From JAVBOD01 sp031551045 (GTDB lineage Bacteria; Bacteroidota; Bacteroidia; Bacteroidales; UBA932), in NCBI GenBank assembly GCA_031551045.1, contig JAVBOD010000086.1, positions 1 through 20,460 of the forward strand: a stretch of 20,460 nucleotides of DNA, read 5' to 3'. Positions within the stretch are counted from its first letter, which is position 1, and every line of letters begins with the position of its first letter. Under the pieces are notes generated by a model. That model saw only the letters and a list, made by a program, of their open reading frames with translations, was not told the DNA's origin and did not search any database. A program made the translations under genes and the position numbers. Positions 1 through 6,379 of this stretch are shown in pieces.

Positions 1-380
1 CTCTGTGGCGGAATTTCTTCCGTTTCTTTTGTTTGGTGTAAACGCTATCTTTCTACAAAGCTTTGCCGGTGGTAAGGATTTGGACTCCTTTGATTTCCTT
101 GGCGCCTTTCCAGCCACGGTCGTAAATCAATTCCTGAGGTAGTGTGAAAGGGTGCTACCCCATTTGTTCGAGCAGGGGTTCAATGGTTCTGCTGTCGTGC
201 GGATTTCCCATGAAAGATTTTATACCGGTGATTATCATTGCTTTGCCGTGAAAACAAGGCCTATTTTGTTCCCAAATTCGTAGGGTTTATGCGCTTTGCC
301 CTTGGCAATATAGGTGGTAAACGGTTTGTGGATGCTGTAGATTTTCTCCTTATCGTGCTTTTATTGAAGCAGTATCTTAT
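1..380 (-). pseudogene. Decayed IS transposase remnant (IS5-like DDE family), 5' part lost or degraded, 3' end beyond the window
   Basis: Reading the minus strand gives recognisable pieces of an IS5/IS4-type DDE transposase. The first piece (about 360 down to 245) reads KIYSIHKPF, then GKAHKPYEFGNK. After a frame change near 240-250 it continues as GNPHDSRTIEPLLEQM, then LIYDRGWKGAKEIKGVQIL, where the Asp of YDRG fits the second catalytic Asp of this family. The reading is broken by the frameshift and by in-frame stops at 361-363, 155-157 and 53-55, so it cannot make a full protein. No terminal inverted repeat or target duplication is identifiable. The family was named from remembered motifs, so the exact IS family is uncertain; that it is a broken transposase is well supported. 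Confidence 0.8.
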
Positions 381-399
381 GGTAGATTTATAACTTTTT

Positions 400-413
400 G
401 AATAGACCTATTC
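400..413. repeat. Short perfect palindrome between folC and the transposase remnant
   Basis: GAATAG and CTATTC are exact inverted copies separated by AC. The site lies 5 bp past the folC stop codon. It could act as a weak terminator hairpin for folC, but on the folC strand it is followed by A residues rather than a T-run, so it is not a canonical intrinsic terminator. It might instead be a relic of the neighbouring element. Confidence 0.4.
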
Positions 414-418
414 TATTA

Positions 419-1720
419 TTACAATACTTCGGCTACCACAAAGGCGCTGCCCCCCACGAAAATGACATCATCCGGAGCCGCATGGCGCTTAGCGGTTGCC
501 AATGCTTCTTGAACCGATAAAATAACCTCGCCCCTTACACCATAATCTGCCGCCTGCTTTGCCAGCAATGCTGCGTCCATAGCCCGGGCAATAGGCGCTT
601 GGGTAAAATAGTAATGAGCCTCTTTCGGCAGTAAGGGAAAAATACGTTGAACATCTTTTTCAGCCACCACTCCCAGTACGATGTGTAGTTCTATTCCGGC
701 ATGTTGCTCTTGCAGCAGTTTCAGTTGTGCCATCACCGGGGCTATACCATGGGCATTGTGCGCCATGTCGGCAATTACACGCGGATGCCACCCGATTGTT
801 TCCCACCGGCCACGTAGTCCGGTATTCTTACAGATATTTGATAAACCGGCTTTGATAGTATCGTCATCAACATTCAGCTTCGTATGTAGTTTATCCAAAG
901 CCGCCACTACCGTCAAAATATTTTTCTGTTGATAAGCCCCTAACAAATCCATCGACAGCTCACGGGCAAACAGCATGCCTTCTTCCTGAATAGTAAAATT
1001 TTGCTTATCGATTTCTTCCTTTGCATCTATTAGTTGAAAATGTCGATTAGCAAAAAGAATAGGCGCCTTTTGTTCCTTGGCTTTTTGGATAAATACCGGC
1101 GCTGTCTGTTGGTCCCATTCTCCCACAACCACCGGCGTTTTAGGTTTAATTATCCCGGCTTTCTCTGCGGCTATAAGCTCTACCGTATTTCCCAGATGCT
1201 CCATGTGATCCAGGCCGATATTGGTAATCACGCTCAATAAAGGACGAATTACATTGGTGGAATCGAGCCTCCCGCCAAGCCCCACTTCAATCACAGCAAC
1301 GTCCACCTGCTGCCGTGCAAAATAATCAAACGCCAGCGCTGTGGACATTTCAAAAAACGAAGGTTTCAAATCTCCGATAATTTGACGATGATTCATCACA
1401 AAATCCACCACTTCCTCTTCCGAAATAAGCTCTCCGTTGATTTTTATACGCTCGCGGAAATCTTTAAAATGCGGCGAAGTATATAAACCGGTCTTATAGC
1501 CGGCGCTTTGCAATACCGATGCCAAAGCGTGCGAAACCGAACCTTTTCCGTTCGTTCCGCCCACATGGATGGTATGATAGTGTTTATGAGGTTTTTTAAA
1601 ATAATTATCCAATACTTCAGCATTTCCCAGACCCGGTTTATAGGCCATCCCTCCTACCTGCTGATACATTGGCATTTGTGTAAACAAAAAATCGAGGGTT
1701 TCCTGATACCTATTCATCAT
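419..1720 (-). CDS. folC: Bifunctional folylpolyglutamate synthase / dihydrofolate synthase
   Basis: A cytoplasmic ATP-dependent ligase that joins glutamate to dihydropteroate and to reduced folates, giving dihydrofolate and retained polyglutamyl folates. The 433-residue product has normal family length. The Mur-ligase P-loop GGTNGKGS lies at about residues 54-61, followed by the folate-binding segment TSPHFKDFRERI, the EVGLGGRLDSTN motif, and DHMEHLGNTVELIAAEKAGI. The C-terminal ligase domain has the DMAHN motif and ends at the expected VGGSAFVVAE. Two adjacent ATG codons open the frame; either could be the start, and no Shine-Dalgarno is seen. A near-consensus -7 box on the minus strand (CACCTTTG, one mismatch) lies about 15 bp upstream. 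It is a single gene between a transposase remnant and a tRNA read the other way. Confidence 0.95.
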   Translation of the reverse strand: MMNRYQETLDFLFTQMPMYQQVGGMAYKPGLGNAEVLDNYFKKPHKHYHTIHVGGTNGKGSVSHALASVLQSAGYKTGLYTSPHFKDFRERIKINGELISEEEVVDFVMNHRQIIGDLKPSFFEMSTALAFDYFARQQVDVAVIEVGLGGRLDSTNVIRPLLSVITNIGLDHMEHLGNTVELIAAEKAGIIKPKTPVVVGEWDQQTAPVFIQKAKEQKAPILFANRHFQLIDAKEEIDKQNFTIQEEGMLFARELSMDLLGAYQQKNILTVVAALDKLHTKLNVDDDTIKAGLSNICKNTGLRGRWETIGWHPRVIADMAHNAHGIAPVMAQLKLLQEQHAGIELHIVLGVVAEKDVQRIFPLLPKEAHYYFTQAPIARAMDAALLAKQAADYGVRGEVILSVQEALATAKRHAAPDDVIFVGGSAFVVAEVL

Positions 1721-1978
1721 TATTCTCTAATTGTAAGTACAAAGGTGCAAAAATTTAGTTACACCGAAGCGTTTATACCGTAGGCCAGTATGACTAAAAA
1801 ACCATTTTATTCAACATATACATCTATTTATCAGCAATATAAATAAAAATAGAACATCAATGTTTCTGTACATAACAACAATGTTAATAATTTTTATTAA
1901 TATCTTGATAATTAAAATTTTAGCAACAGAACATAGAAAAAACAAAAACCGTACCGTTTTTTCAAAAGATTTTTTTCC

Positions 1979-1986
1979 TACCTTTG
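1979..1986 (+). promoter_or_regulatory. Bacteroidota-type -7 promoter box for tRNA-Leu
   Basis: TACCTTTG matches the TAnnTTTG consensus and ends 12 bp before the mature tRNA 5' end, leaving a precursor leader of a few bases. No clear TTG -33 element is present, only a T-rich stretch. The rest of 1721-1978, between folC and this promoter, is very A+T-rich and holds nothing else I can name. Confidence 0.65.
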
Positions 1987-1998
1987 TAGGCTATAATG

Positions 1999-2082
1999 GC
2001 CCAGATGGTGGAATTGGTAGACACACTACTTTGAGGGGGTAGCGCCGGTTACGGTGTGCAAGTTCGAATCTTGTTCTGGGCA
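1999..2082 (+). tRNA. tRNA-Leu (anticodon GAG, 2033-2035)
   Basis: A full class II cloverleaf can be folded by hand. The acceptor strands are GCCCAGA (1999-2005) and TCTGGGC (2075-2081), with discriminator A2082. The D arm contains GAATTGGTAGA. The anticodon stem is CTACT/GGTAG around loop TTGAGGG. A long variable arm lies at 2043-2056, and the T loop is TTCGAAT. The anticodon GAG reads CUU/CUC leucine codons. CCA is not encoded, so it must be added enzymatically. A protein-coding gene begins 13 nt after the tRNA, so the two are probably on one transcript. Confidence 0.95.
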
Positions 2083-2095
2083 CTATTAAATATAT

Positions 2096-3028
2096 ATGAA
2101 TATTGTTTTGTTAGATGGCGACACCTTGGGAAAAGATATCTCCCTGAGCCAAATAGAGCAATTCGGGCAATTGAAAGTATATGGCATTACTCCTGCTCAT
2201 GAATTGAAAAGCCGAATAGAAAAAGCAGAAATCCTACTTGTAAATAAAGTAAGAATAGGGAAAGAGGAAATGGACCTCGCCCCCCAACTCCGGCTTATTT
2301 GCGTAGCTGCTACCGGCATGAATAACATCGACTTGGATTATGCTGCGGAAAAACATATCGTAGTAAAAAATGTATCGGGCTATTCCACCGACAGTGTGGC
2401 ACAAATTACCTTCGCTTCGCTGCTGAATTTGCGATGCCGTATTACTTATTACGACAACTATGTAAAAAGTTGCGCCTACACGACCAGCCCTATCTTTACT
2501 CATTTCTCACAAGAATATACAGAAATAGCCGGAAAACAATTCGGAATCATAGGCTTAGGAGCTATTGGCAAAAAGGTAGCGCAAATAGCAGCTGCTTTCG
2601 GGGCACAGGTGGTATATCATTCCACTTCCGGAAAAAATACCAAGGCGGATTATCCACATATGAGTTTGGAGGAATTGCTTAAAACATCGGATATCGTATC
2701 CATCCATTGTCCGCTCAACGATGCAACCCGTAATTTGATAGCCGAAAAAGAACTCAAGAGCATGAAACCCTCGGCATTACTTCTGAATATGTCGCGAGGC
2801 GGTATTGTGAATGAAAAAGACATGGTGAAAGCCTTGGATGAAAAATGGATTGCCGGAGCTGCCTTCGATGTGTATGAGCAAGAACCTATGCCGCAGAATC
2901 ATCCTTTTTTCCGGATAAAAGACAAAACCAAACTTCTGCTTACGCCTCATTTGGCTTGGGCCAGCGTAGAAGCCCGCAAACGGCTGGTAGAAGGCATAGC
3001 CAAAAATATTGAAGCTTTTCTAAAGTAA
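2096..3028 (+). CDS. D-2-hydroxyacid dehydrogenase, NAD(P)-dependent (glycerate/hydroxypyruvate reductase-like)
   Basis: A 310-residue cytoplasmic oxidoreductase interconverting a 2-hydroxyacid and a 2-ketoacid. The family hallmarks are visible: the Rossmann motif GLGAIG at 153-158, the catalytic Arg at 234 in NMSRGGIVNE, Glu263 in EQEP, and His285 in TPHLAWAS. The length suits the short D-hydroxyacid dehydrogenase subfamily, without the extra ACT domain of long SerA enzymes. The substrate cannot be fixed from sequence; hydroxypyruvate/glyoxylate reduction is the commonest role of close relatives (inference). The start ATG lies 13 bp after tRNA-Leu with no ribosome-binding site or separate promoter visible, so expression probably depends on the tRNA promoter. 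A strong terminator follows 22 bp after the stop. Confidence 0.9.
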   Translation: MNIVLLDGDTLGKDISLSQIEQFGQLKVYGITPAHELKSRIEKAEILLVNKVRIGKEEMDLAPQLRLICVAATGMNNIDLDYAAEKHIVVKNVSGYSTDSVAQITFASLLNLRCRITYYDNYVKSCAYTTSPIFTHFSQEYTEIAGKQFGIIGLGAIGKKVAQIAAAFGAQVVYHSTSGKNTKADYPHMSLEELLKTSDIVSIHCPLNDATRNLIAEKELKSMKPSALLLNMSRGGIVNEKDMVKALDEKWIAGAAFDVYEQEPMPQNHPFFRIKDKTKLLLTPHLAWASVEARKRLVEGIAKNIEAFLK

Positions 3029-3050
3029 AAATCGTTTTTTTAAATTAACA

Positions 3051-3085
3051 AAAAGGCTGTTCGATTTTTCTGAGCAGCCTTTTTT
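3051..3085 (+). terminator. Rho-independent terminator of the tRNA-Leu/dehydrogenase unit
   Basis: The arms AAAAGGCTGTTC (3051-3062) and GAGCAGCCTTTT pair over 12 bp with one G-U wobble around a T-rich loop, and the right arm runs into a T-run ending at 3085. Confidence 0.88.
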
Positions 3086-3106
3086 ATGTTGCAAACTATC
3101 CTGAAC

Positions 3107-3223
3107 AATGCCGTAGGCATTATCGCCTGGTAGAAATAGGGGCCTTCCTAACACGGCATCCTGTAGGGATGCCGGTTGTGTTTATCAATGGCTTATGCTA
3201 CCGAGCGTAAATCCCCACGGGAT
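3107..3223. repeat. Cluster of three related short palindromes (REP-like)
   Basis: AATGCCGTAGGCATT (3107-3121), GGCATCCTGTAGGGATGCC (3155-3173) and ATCCCCACGGGAT (3211-3223) are each self-complementary around a three- to five-base centre. They look like variants of one theme, ATCCCGTAGGGAT. The middle one has flanking AACAC and GTGTT that can lengthen the stem after a four-base bulge. Spacers such as CGCCTGGTAGAAATAGG separate them. By eye this is like the repetitive extragenic palindromes mobilised by REP-associated tyrosine transposases, but no such transposase is in the window, so that link is inference. Confidence 0.55.
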
Positions 3224-3309
3224 AATAAATTTCAGCTAAAGCCTTATTTATATTACACTTGTCATGAGGCTGTTCAAAAAACATTTTTAACCGCGAAGAA
3301 CACAAAGCT

Positions 3310-3391
3310 CGCCTGAATGACAACGTCGGGCAGGAAGGCGCAAAAGCCGCTAAGTTTAAAATTATAGCATTCAACTCTTTTCGTTCAGGCG
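3310..3391. repeat. Imperfect inverted repeat, 11-bp arms
   Basis: CGCCTGAATGA (3310-3320) and TCGTTCAGGCG (3381-3391) are inverted copies with one mismatch, 60 bp apart. The stretch between them is A+T-rich with no reading frame of note. It could be the edges of a small non-autonomous element or chance repeat debris. Confidence 0.35.
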
Positions 3392-3540
3392 GGTTAATTG
3401 ACGGTTATAAATTCGACACACAACAAAGGCTTTAGACAAAACGATAACTAAAATGCATGTTCTCAATGCACGACCGGTAATTTAAAACCATTACTACGAT
3501 TTGGCAAAAACCTTTAACTTATTTCCCCAATTCAATTATT

Positions 3541-3576
3541 TATAAAAAATAAAGGCTGCTCTTGTCGAACAGCCTC
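3541..3576 (-). terminator. Rho-independent terminator of the outer-membrane protein gene
   Basis: On the minus strand, AGGCTGTTC and GAGCAGCCT (3553-3575) form a 9-bp stem with one G-U wobble around GACAA, followed by a T-rich tract (3541-3552). It lies about 30 bp after the stop codon of the minus-strand gene and has nearly the same stem sequence as the terminator at 3051. Confidence 0.85.
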
Positions 3577-3604
3577 TATGTGCTTTACAATAAGCTTCGG
3601 CTTA

Positions 3605-4465
3605 TTAAAAGTGGAACATTACGAATAAAGCCCCACGGGTAACTGTTTCAAAGCCAAAGTGGCCCGGAGCTCCTGTATAAGCCTCTCCTTCGGTTGCTTT
3701 TACGATACTGTTGGCAGCATCCCACGATTCAACCGTAGCTTTTCCTTTAGGCGTAGTAGCATACGACAGGCCTAAACCAACCTCGCCGCCAATGGATAAT
3801 TTGGGAGCTACAAAAAATTCAACACCGGCAAATGCTCCGGCTTCAAATGAGAACTGACTGCCGCTTTTTTCAGAGGTAGGTCTAACAGACGCTTGTGCAA
3901 ATGTTCCGTTAATAAAATTAGTAGTAGTAGTGGGTAGTTGATGAGTATTGGTAAACGGATTACCGTATTCATAAGTATTTTTATAACTTTCGAAACCTAA
4001 GCCTGCTTCAATGCCATAGAACCCTTGTAAACGGCCATATCCGCGACGGAATTCATAACCCACGCTTAAACCGATCTTTGTAGTTCCTTCTTTCAGTTTA
4101 TCCTCCACTTCAGCAGTCGGATTAGCAGCCGTAGCAGCATCGTCCGGTACCAGGTTTTTATAGGTTTCCGATGAAAGATCGAGCAGTAATCTCACGCGTA
4201 ATGCACGATTATCTTGCAGAAAATATTTACCGTAAAGAGTAGCGCCTCCAAAACTCGGAGTATTATTAGAGTTGGAACCGTTAAACATATTCCCGGCATA
4301 ATTCAAAAAGGGATATGCATCTACCCCGATAGCAAAATCACCTGCCTGAGGCAAAATTTGACGACCGCTCTTAGTTACCGTACCTTTTTCTCTTTCATTT
4401 TCTTGAGCAAATACAAAGCTGCATGCAAATAAAGCAACTGTAAGAGTAATAATTGTTTTCTTCAT
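3605..4465 (-). CDS. Outer-membrane beta-barrel protein of unknown role
   Basis: A 286-residue protein with a classic Sec signal peptide (MKKTIITLTVALFACSF, then FAQ, cleavage after about residue 20). The mature part alternates hydrophobic and polar residues with many Gly and aromatic residues, as in membrane-spanning beta strands: examples are LSVGYEFRRGYGRLQGFYGIEAGLG and FEAGAFAGVEFFVAPKLSIGGEVGLGLSY (quoted in part). It ends in FVMFHF, the terminal aromatic expected for insertion by the BAM machinery. It resembles the broad OmpW/OmpA-barrel-like group seen throughout Bacteroidota; no ligand or enzymatic motif is visible. The gene has its own terminator and a likely promoter about 70 bp upstream, so it is probably monocistronic. 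Confidence 0.8.
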   Translation of the reverse strand: MKKTIITLTVALFACSFVFAQENEREKGTVTKSGRQILPQAGDFAIGVDAYPFLNYAGNMFNGSNSNNTPSFGGATLYGKYFLQDNRALRVRLLLDLSSETYKNLVPDDAATAANPTAEVEDKLKEGTTKIGLSVGYEFRRGYGRLQGFYGIEAGLGFESYKNTYEYGNPFTNTHQLPTTTTNFINGTFAQASVRPTSEKSGSQFSFEAGAFAGVEFFVAPKLSIGGEVGLGLSYATTPKGKATVESWDAANSIVKATEGEAYTGAPGHFGFETVTRGALFVMFHF

Positions 4466-4532
4466 AAAAATTTTTTTAGTGTTATTAATAATTTAGTTTT
4501 AGAGTACTATCTATCTTTGTTAAAAAAGCGTG

Positions 4533-4540
4533 CAAATGTA
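4533..4540 (-). promoter_or_regulatory. Probable -7 box for the outer-membrane protein gene
   Basis: On the minus strand this reads TACATTTG, matching TAnnTTTG. It would give a leader of about 60 nt before the ATG at 4465. No convincing -33 TTG was found at the usual spacing. Confidence 0.5.
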
Positions 4541-4646
4541 TAACTATTTTTTTGAATACACATAAAATATTTAACAAAAAGACGAATTATTATCAGCAAA
4601 ATGCTACAATACTCTTTAAAGCAAATTTTTGCATAAGTATATTTTG

Positions 4647-4654
4647 TATCTTTG
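4647..4654 (+). promoter_or_regulatory. Consensus -7 box directly upstream of the radical SAM gene
   Basis: TATCTTTG is a full match to TAnnTTTG and ends only 4 bp before the ATG at 4659. Transcription from it would start at or within a few bases of the start codon, predicting a leaderless or nearly leaderless mRNA. It also argues against the upstream TTG at 4629 as start, because that codon would lie before the predicted transcript start. Confidence 0.65.
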
Positions 4655-4658
4655 TAGT

Positions 4659-6377
4659 ATGACACAAGCGTTTCTTCCGACATCTCAAAAGGAATTAAAA
4701 GATAGAAATTGGGAGTATGTAGATATCATTCTTTTCACGGGAGATGCCTATATAGACCATCCTGCTTTCGGAGCAGCCGTAATAGGCCGTACGTTGGAGG
4801 CGGAAGGTTATCGTGTAGCTATTGTGCCGCAGCCTAATTGGCGCGATGATTTACGCGATTTTAAAAAATTGGGTAAACCTCGGCTCTTTTTCGGCGTCAC
4901 GGCCGGCTGCATGGACAGTATGGTGAATCACTATACGGCCAACAAGCGTTTACGCAGCAATGATGCTTATACGCCCGAAGGAAAAGCAGGTTACCGCCCC
5001 GATTATGCCGCAAGCGTTTATACAAAAATTCTAAAACAGCTTTTTCCCGGTGTTCCGGTCATACTCGGCGGTATAGAGGCTTCGTTGCGGCGGCTTACTC
5101 ATTACAATTATTGGAGCGATTCTTTAAAGCCCTCGATTTTAATAGAAAGCAATGCCGATTTGCTGGTATACGGCATGGGCGAAAAAGCGATAAAAGAGGT
5201 AGCGCAACGTATAGCCAACGGGCAAACACTTCTTGATATTCCGCAAACAGCTCATGTTGTAGCGTTGCCGGCCAATCTACCAAAAGAGCATGTTATCGAG
5301 CTACACTCTTTCGAAGCATGTTGTAAAAGCAAAGAGAAATTTGCCGAGAACTTTCGAATCATAGAAACCGAATCGAATAAAGTGCAGGCAAGCACACTAT
5401 TAGAAGCAGCAGACAAGGGCATGATAGTGGTAAACCCGCCCTACCCTACGATGAACGAAACCGAAATCGATGCCTCGTTCGATTTGCCGTACACGCGGCT
5501 GCCGCATCCACGTTACAAGGATAAACACATTCCGGCCTATGAAATGATTAAATTTTCGGTTAATATTCACCGGGGATGCTTTGGAGGATGCAGTTTTTGT
5601 ACGATATCGGCACATCAAGGAAAATTTATTGCTTCGCGTAGCGAAGCTTCTATAGTACGCGAAATAGAAGCCATTATTCAATTACCCGGTTTTAAAGGCT
5701 ATTTAAGTGATTTAGGCGGCCCTTCGGCAAACATGTACGGCATGCAGGGGAAAGAGCTTGCACGTTGCCGGAACTGTCAACGTAATTCCTGTTTATTTCC
5801 GGCCGTTTGCAAGAATTTAGATACGAACCACGAACGCTTACTGCAACTTTATCATAAAGTACGAACTATAAAAGGAATTAAAAAAGCCTTTGTGGGAAGC
5901 GGCTTGCGCTATGATTTATTGTTGAATGAAAACGGATTTTCGGATAGCACGGCGCAAAAATATGTTGCGGCACTGTTGCGCAATCATGTGTCGGGCCGGT
6001 TGAAAGTAGCTCCGGAACATACAGAACAGCATGTCCTTAAATTGATGCGCAAACCCTCTTTCACCTTATTCGAGGCCTTGAAAAAAGTATTTGATAAACA
6101 AAACGCAGAAGAGTATTTGCGGCTACAGCTTATTCCATATTTTATATCCAGCCATCCGGGCTGCACGGAACACGATATGGCTGCGTTGGCCGCTACACTC
6201 AAACATCTTCGTTTACAACCGGAGCAAGTGCAGGATTTCACTCCCACTCCCATGACACATGCTTCGGTGATGTTCCATACCGGTATGGAGCCTTCTAAAA
6301 AAGAAAAAGTCTTTGTTGCACGAAGCAAGGAAGCCAAGCTACGACAAAAAGACTATTTCTTCAAGTATAAAAAGTAG
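4659..6377 (+). CDS. ygiQ: YgiQ-family radical SAM protein (UPF0313)
   Basis: A 572-residue cytoplasmic iron-sulfur protein of the YgiQ group, whose reaction is not established. The N-terminal half carries the family segments (LFTGDAYIDHPAFGAAVIGRTLE, then GVTAGCMDSMVNHYTANK and GGIEASLRRLTHYNYWSDSL, quoted in part). The radical SAM cluster motif CxxxCxxC is at Cys307, Cys311 and Cys314 in HRGCFGGCSFCTI, followed by LSDLGGPSANMYG and an extra Cys group (CRNCQRNSCLFPAVC). I chose ATG 4659 over the upstream TTG at 4629 because family homology begins at LPTSQKELK and a promoter box sits between them. The C-terminus stops soon after FHTGMEP; longer relatives such as the E. coli protein carry an extra tail. 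The stop is 2 bp from the stop of a convergent gene. Confidence 0.9.
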   Translation: MTQAFLPTSQKELKDRNWEYVDIILFTGDAYIDHPAFGAAVIGRTLEAEGYRVAIVPQPNWRDDLRDFKKLGKPRLFFGVTAGCMDSMVNHYTANKRLRSNDAYTPEGKAGYRPDYAASVYTKILKQLFPGVPVILGGIEASLRRLTHYNYWSDSLKPSILIESNADLLVYGMGEKAIKEVAQRIANGQTLLDIPQTAHVVALPANLPKEHVIELHSFEACCKSKEKFAENFRIIETESNKVQASTLLEAADKGMIVVNPPYPTMNETEIDASFDLPYTRLPHPRYKDKHIPAYEMIKFSVNIHRGCFGGCSFCTISAHQGKFIASRSEASIVREIEAIIQLPGFKGYLSDLGGPSANMYGMQGKELARCRNCQRNSCLFPAVCKNLDTNHERLLQLYHKVRTIKGIKKAFVGSGLRYDLLLNENGFSDSTAQKYVAALLRNHVSGRLKVAPEHTEQHVLKLMRKPSFTLFEALKKVFDKQNAEEYLRLQLIPYFISSHPGCTEHDMAALAATLKHLRLQPEQVQDFTPTPMTHASVMFHTGMEPSKKEKVFVARSKEAKLRQKDYFFKYKK

Positions 6378-6379
6378 GT

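Larger units (their letters stand above)
3086..3552. other. Gene-free region with palindromes and repeat debris
   Basis: About 470 bp without a credible coding frame on either strand. It contains three related palindromes (3107-3223), an orphan copy of a terminator arm (GAGGCTGTTC, 3266-3275), a piece reading CCGCGAAGAACACAAAG followed by GAAGGCGCAAAAGCCGC, an inverted repeat (3310-3320 with 3381-3391), and a small TGCAT/ATGCA inverted repeat (3454-3470). The texture resembles dispersed intergenic repeats rather than a decayed gene. I see no transposase fragment here. Confidence 0.6.

Noticed and set aside
1860..2042. Short plus-strand reading frame of 60 codons
   Set aside because: Its end overlaps tRNA-Leu and the rest is A+T-rich spacer containing the tRNA promoter; no start context or homology.
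2650..2658. A perfect DnaA box sequence, TTATCCACA
   Set aside because: It lies inside the dehydrogenase coding sequence, alone and far from dnaA. A single 9-mer is expected by chance and does not indicate an origin.
3454..3470. TGCAT/ATGCA hairpin as a terminator
   Set aside because: Five-base stem only and no T-run on either side.
3086..3552. Possible CRISPR array or small RNA in the repeat-rich spacer
   Set aside because: The repeats are palindromes of differing sequence and irregular spacing, without regular spacers, and no promoter box was found for an RNA.
4629..4658. Upstream TTG start for the radical SAM gene
   Set aside because: The extra ten residues have no family match and lie across the promoter box; ATG 4659 fits homology.
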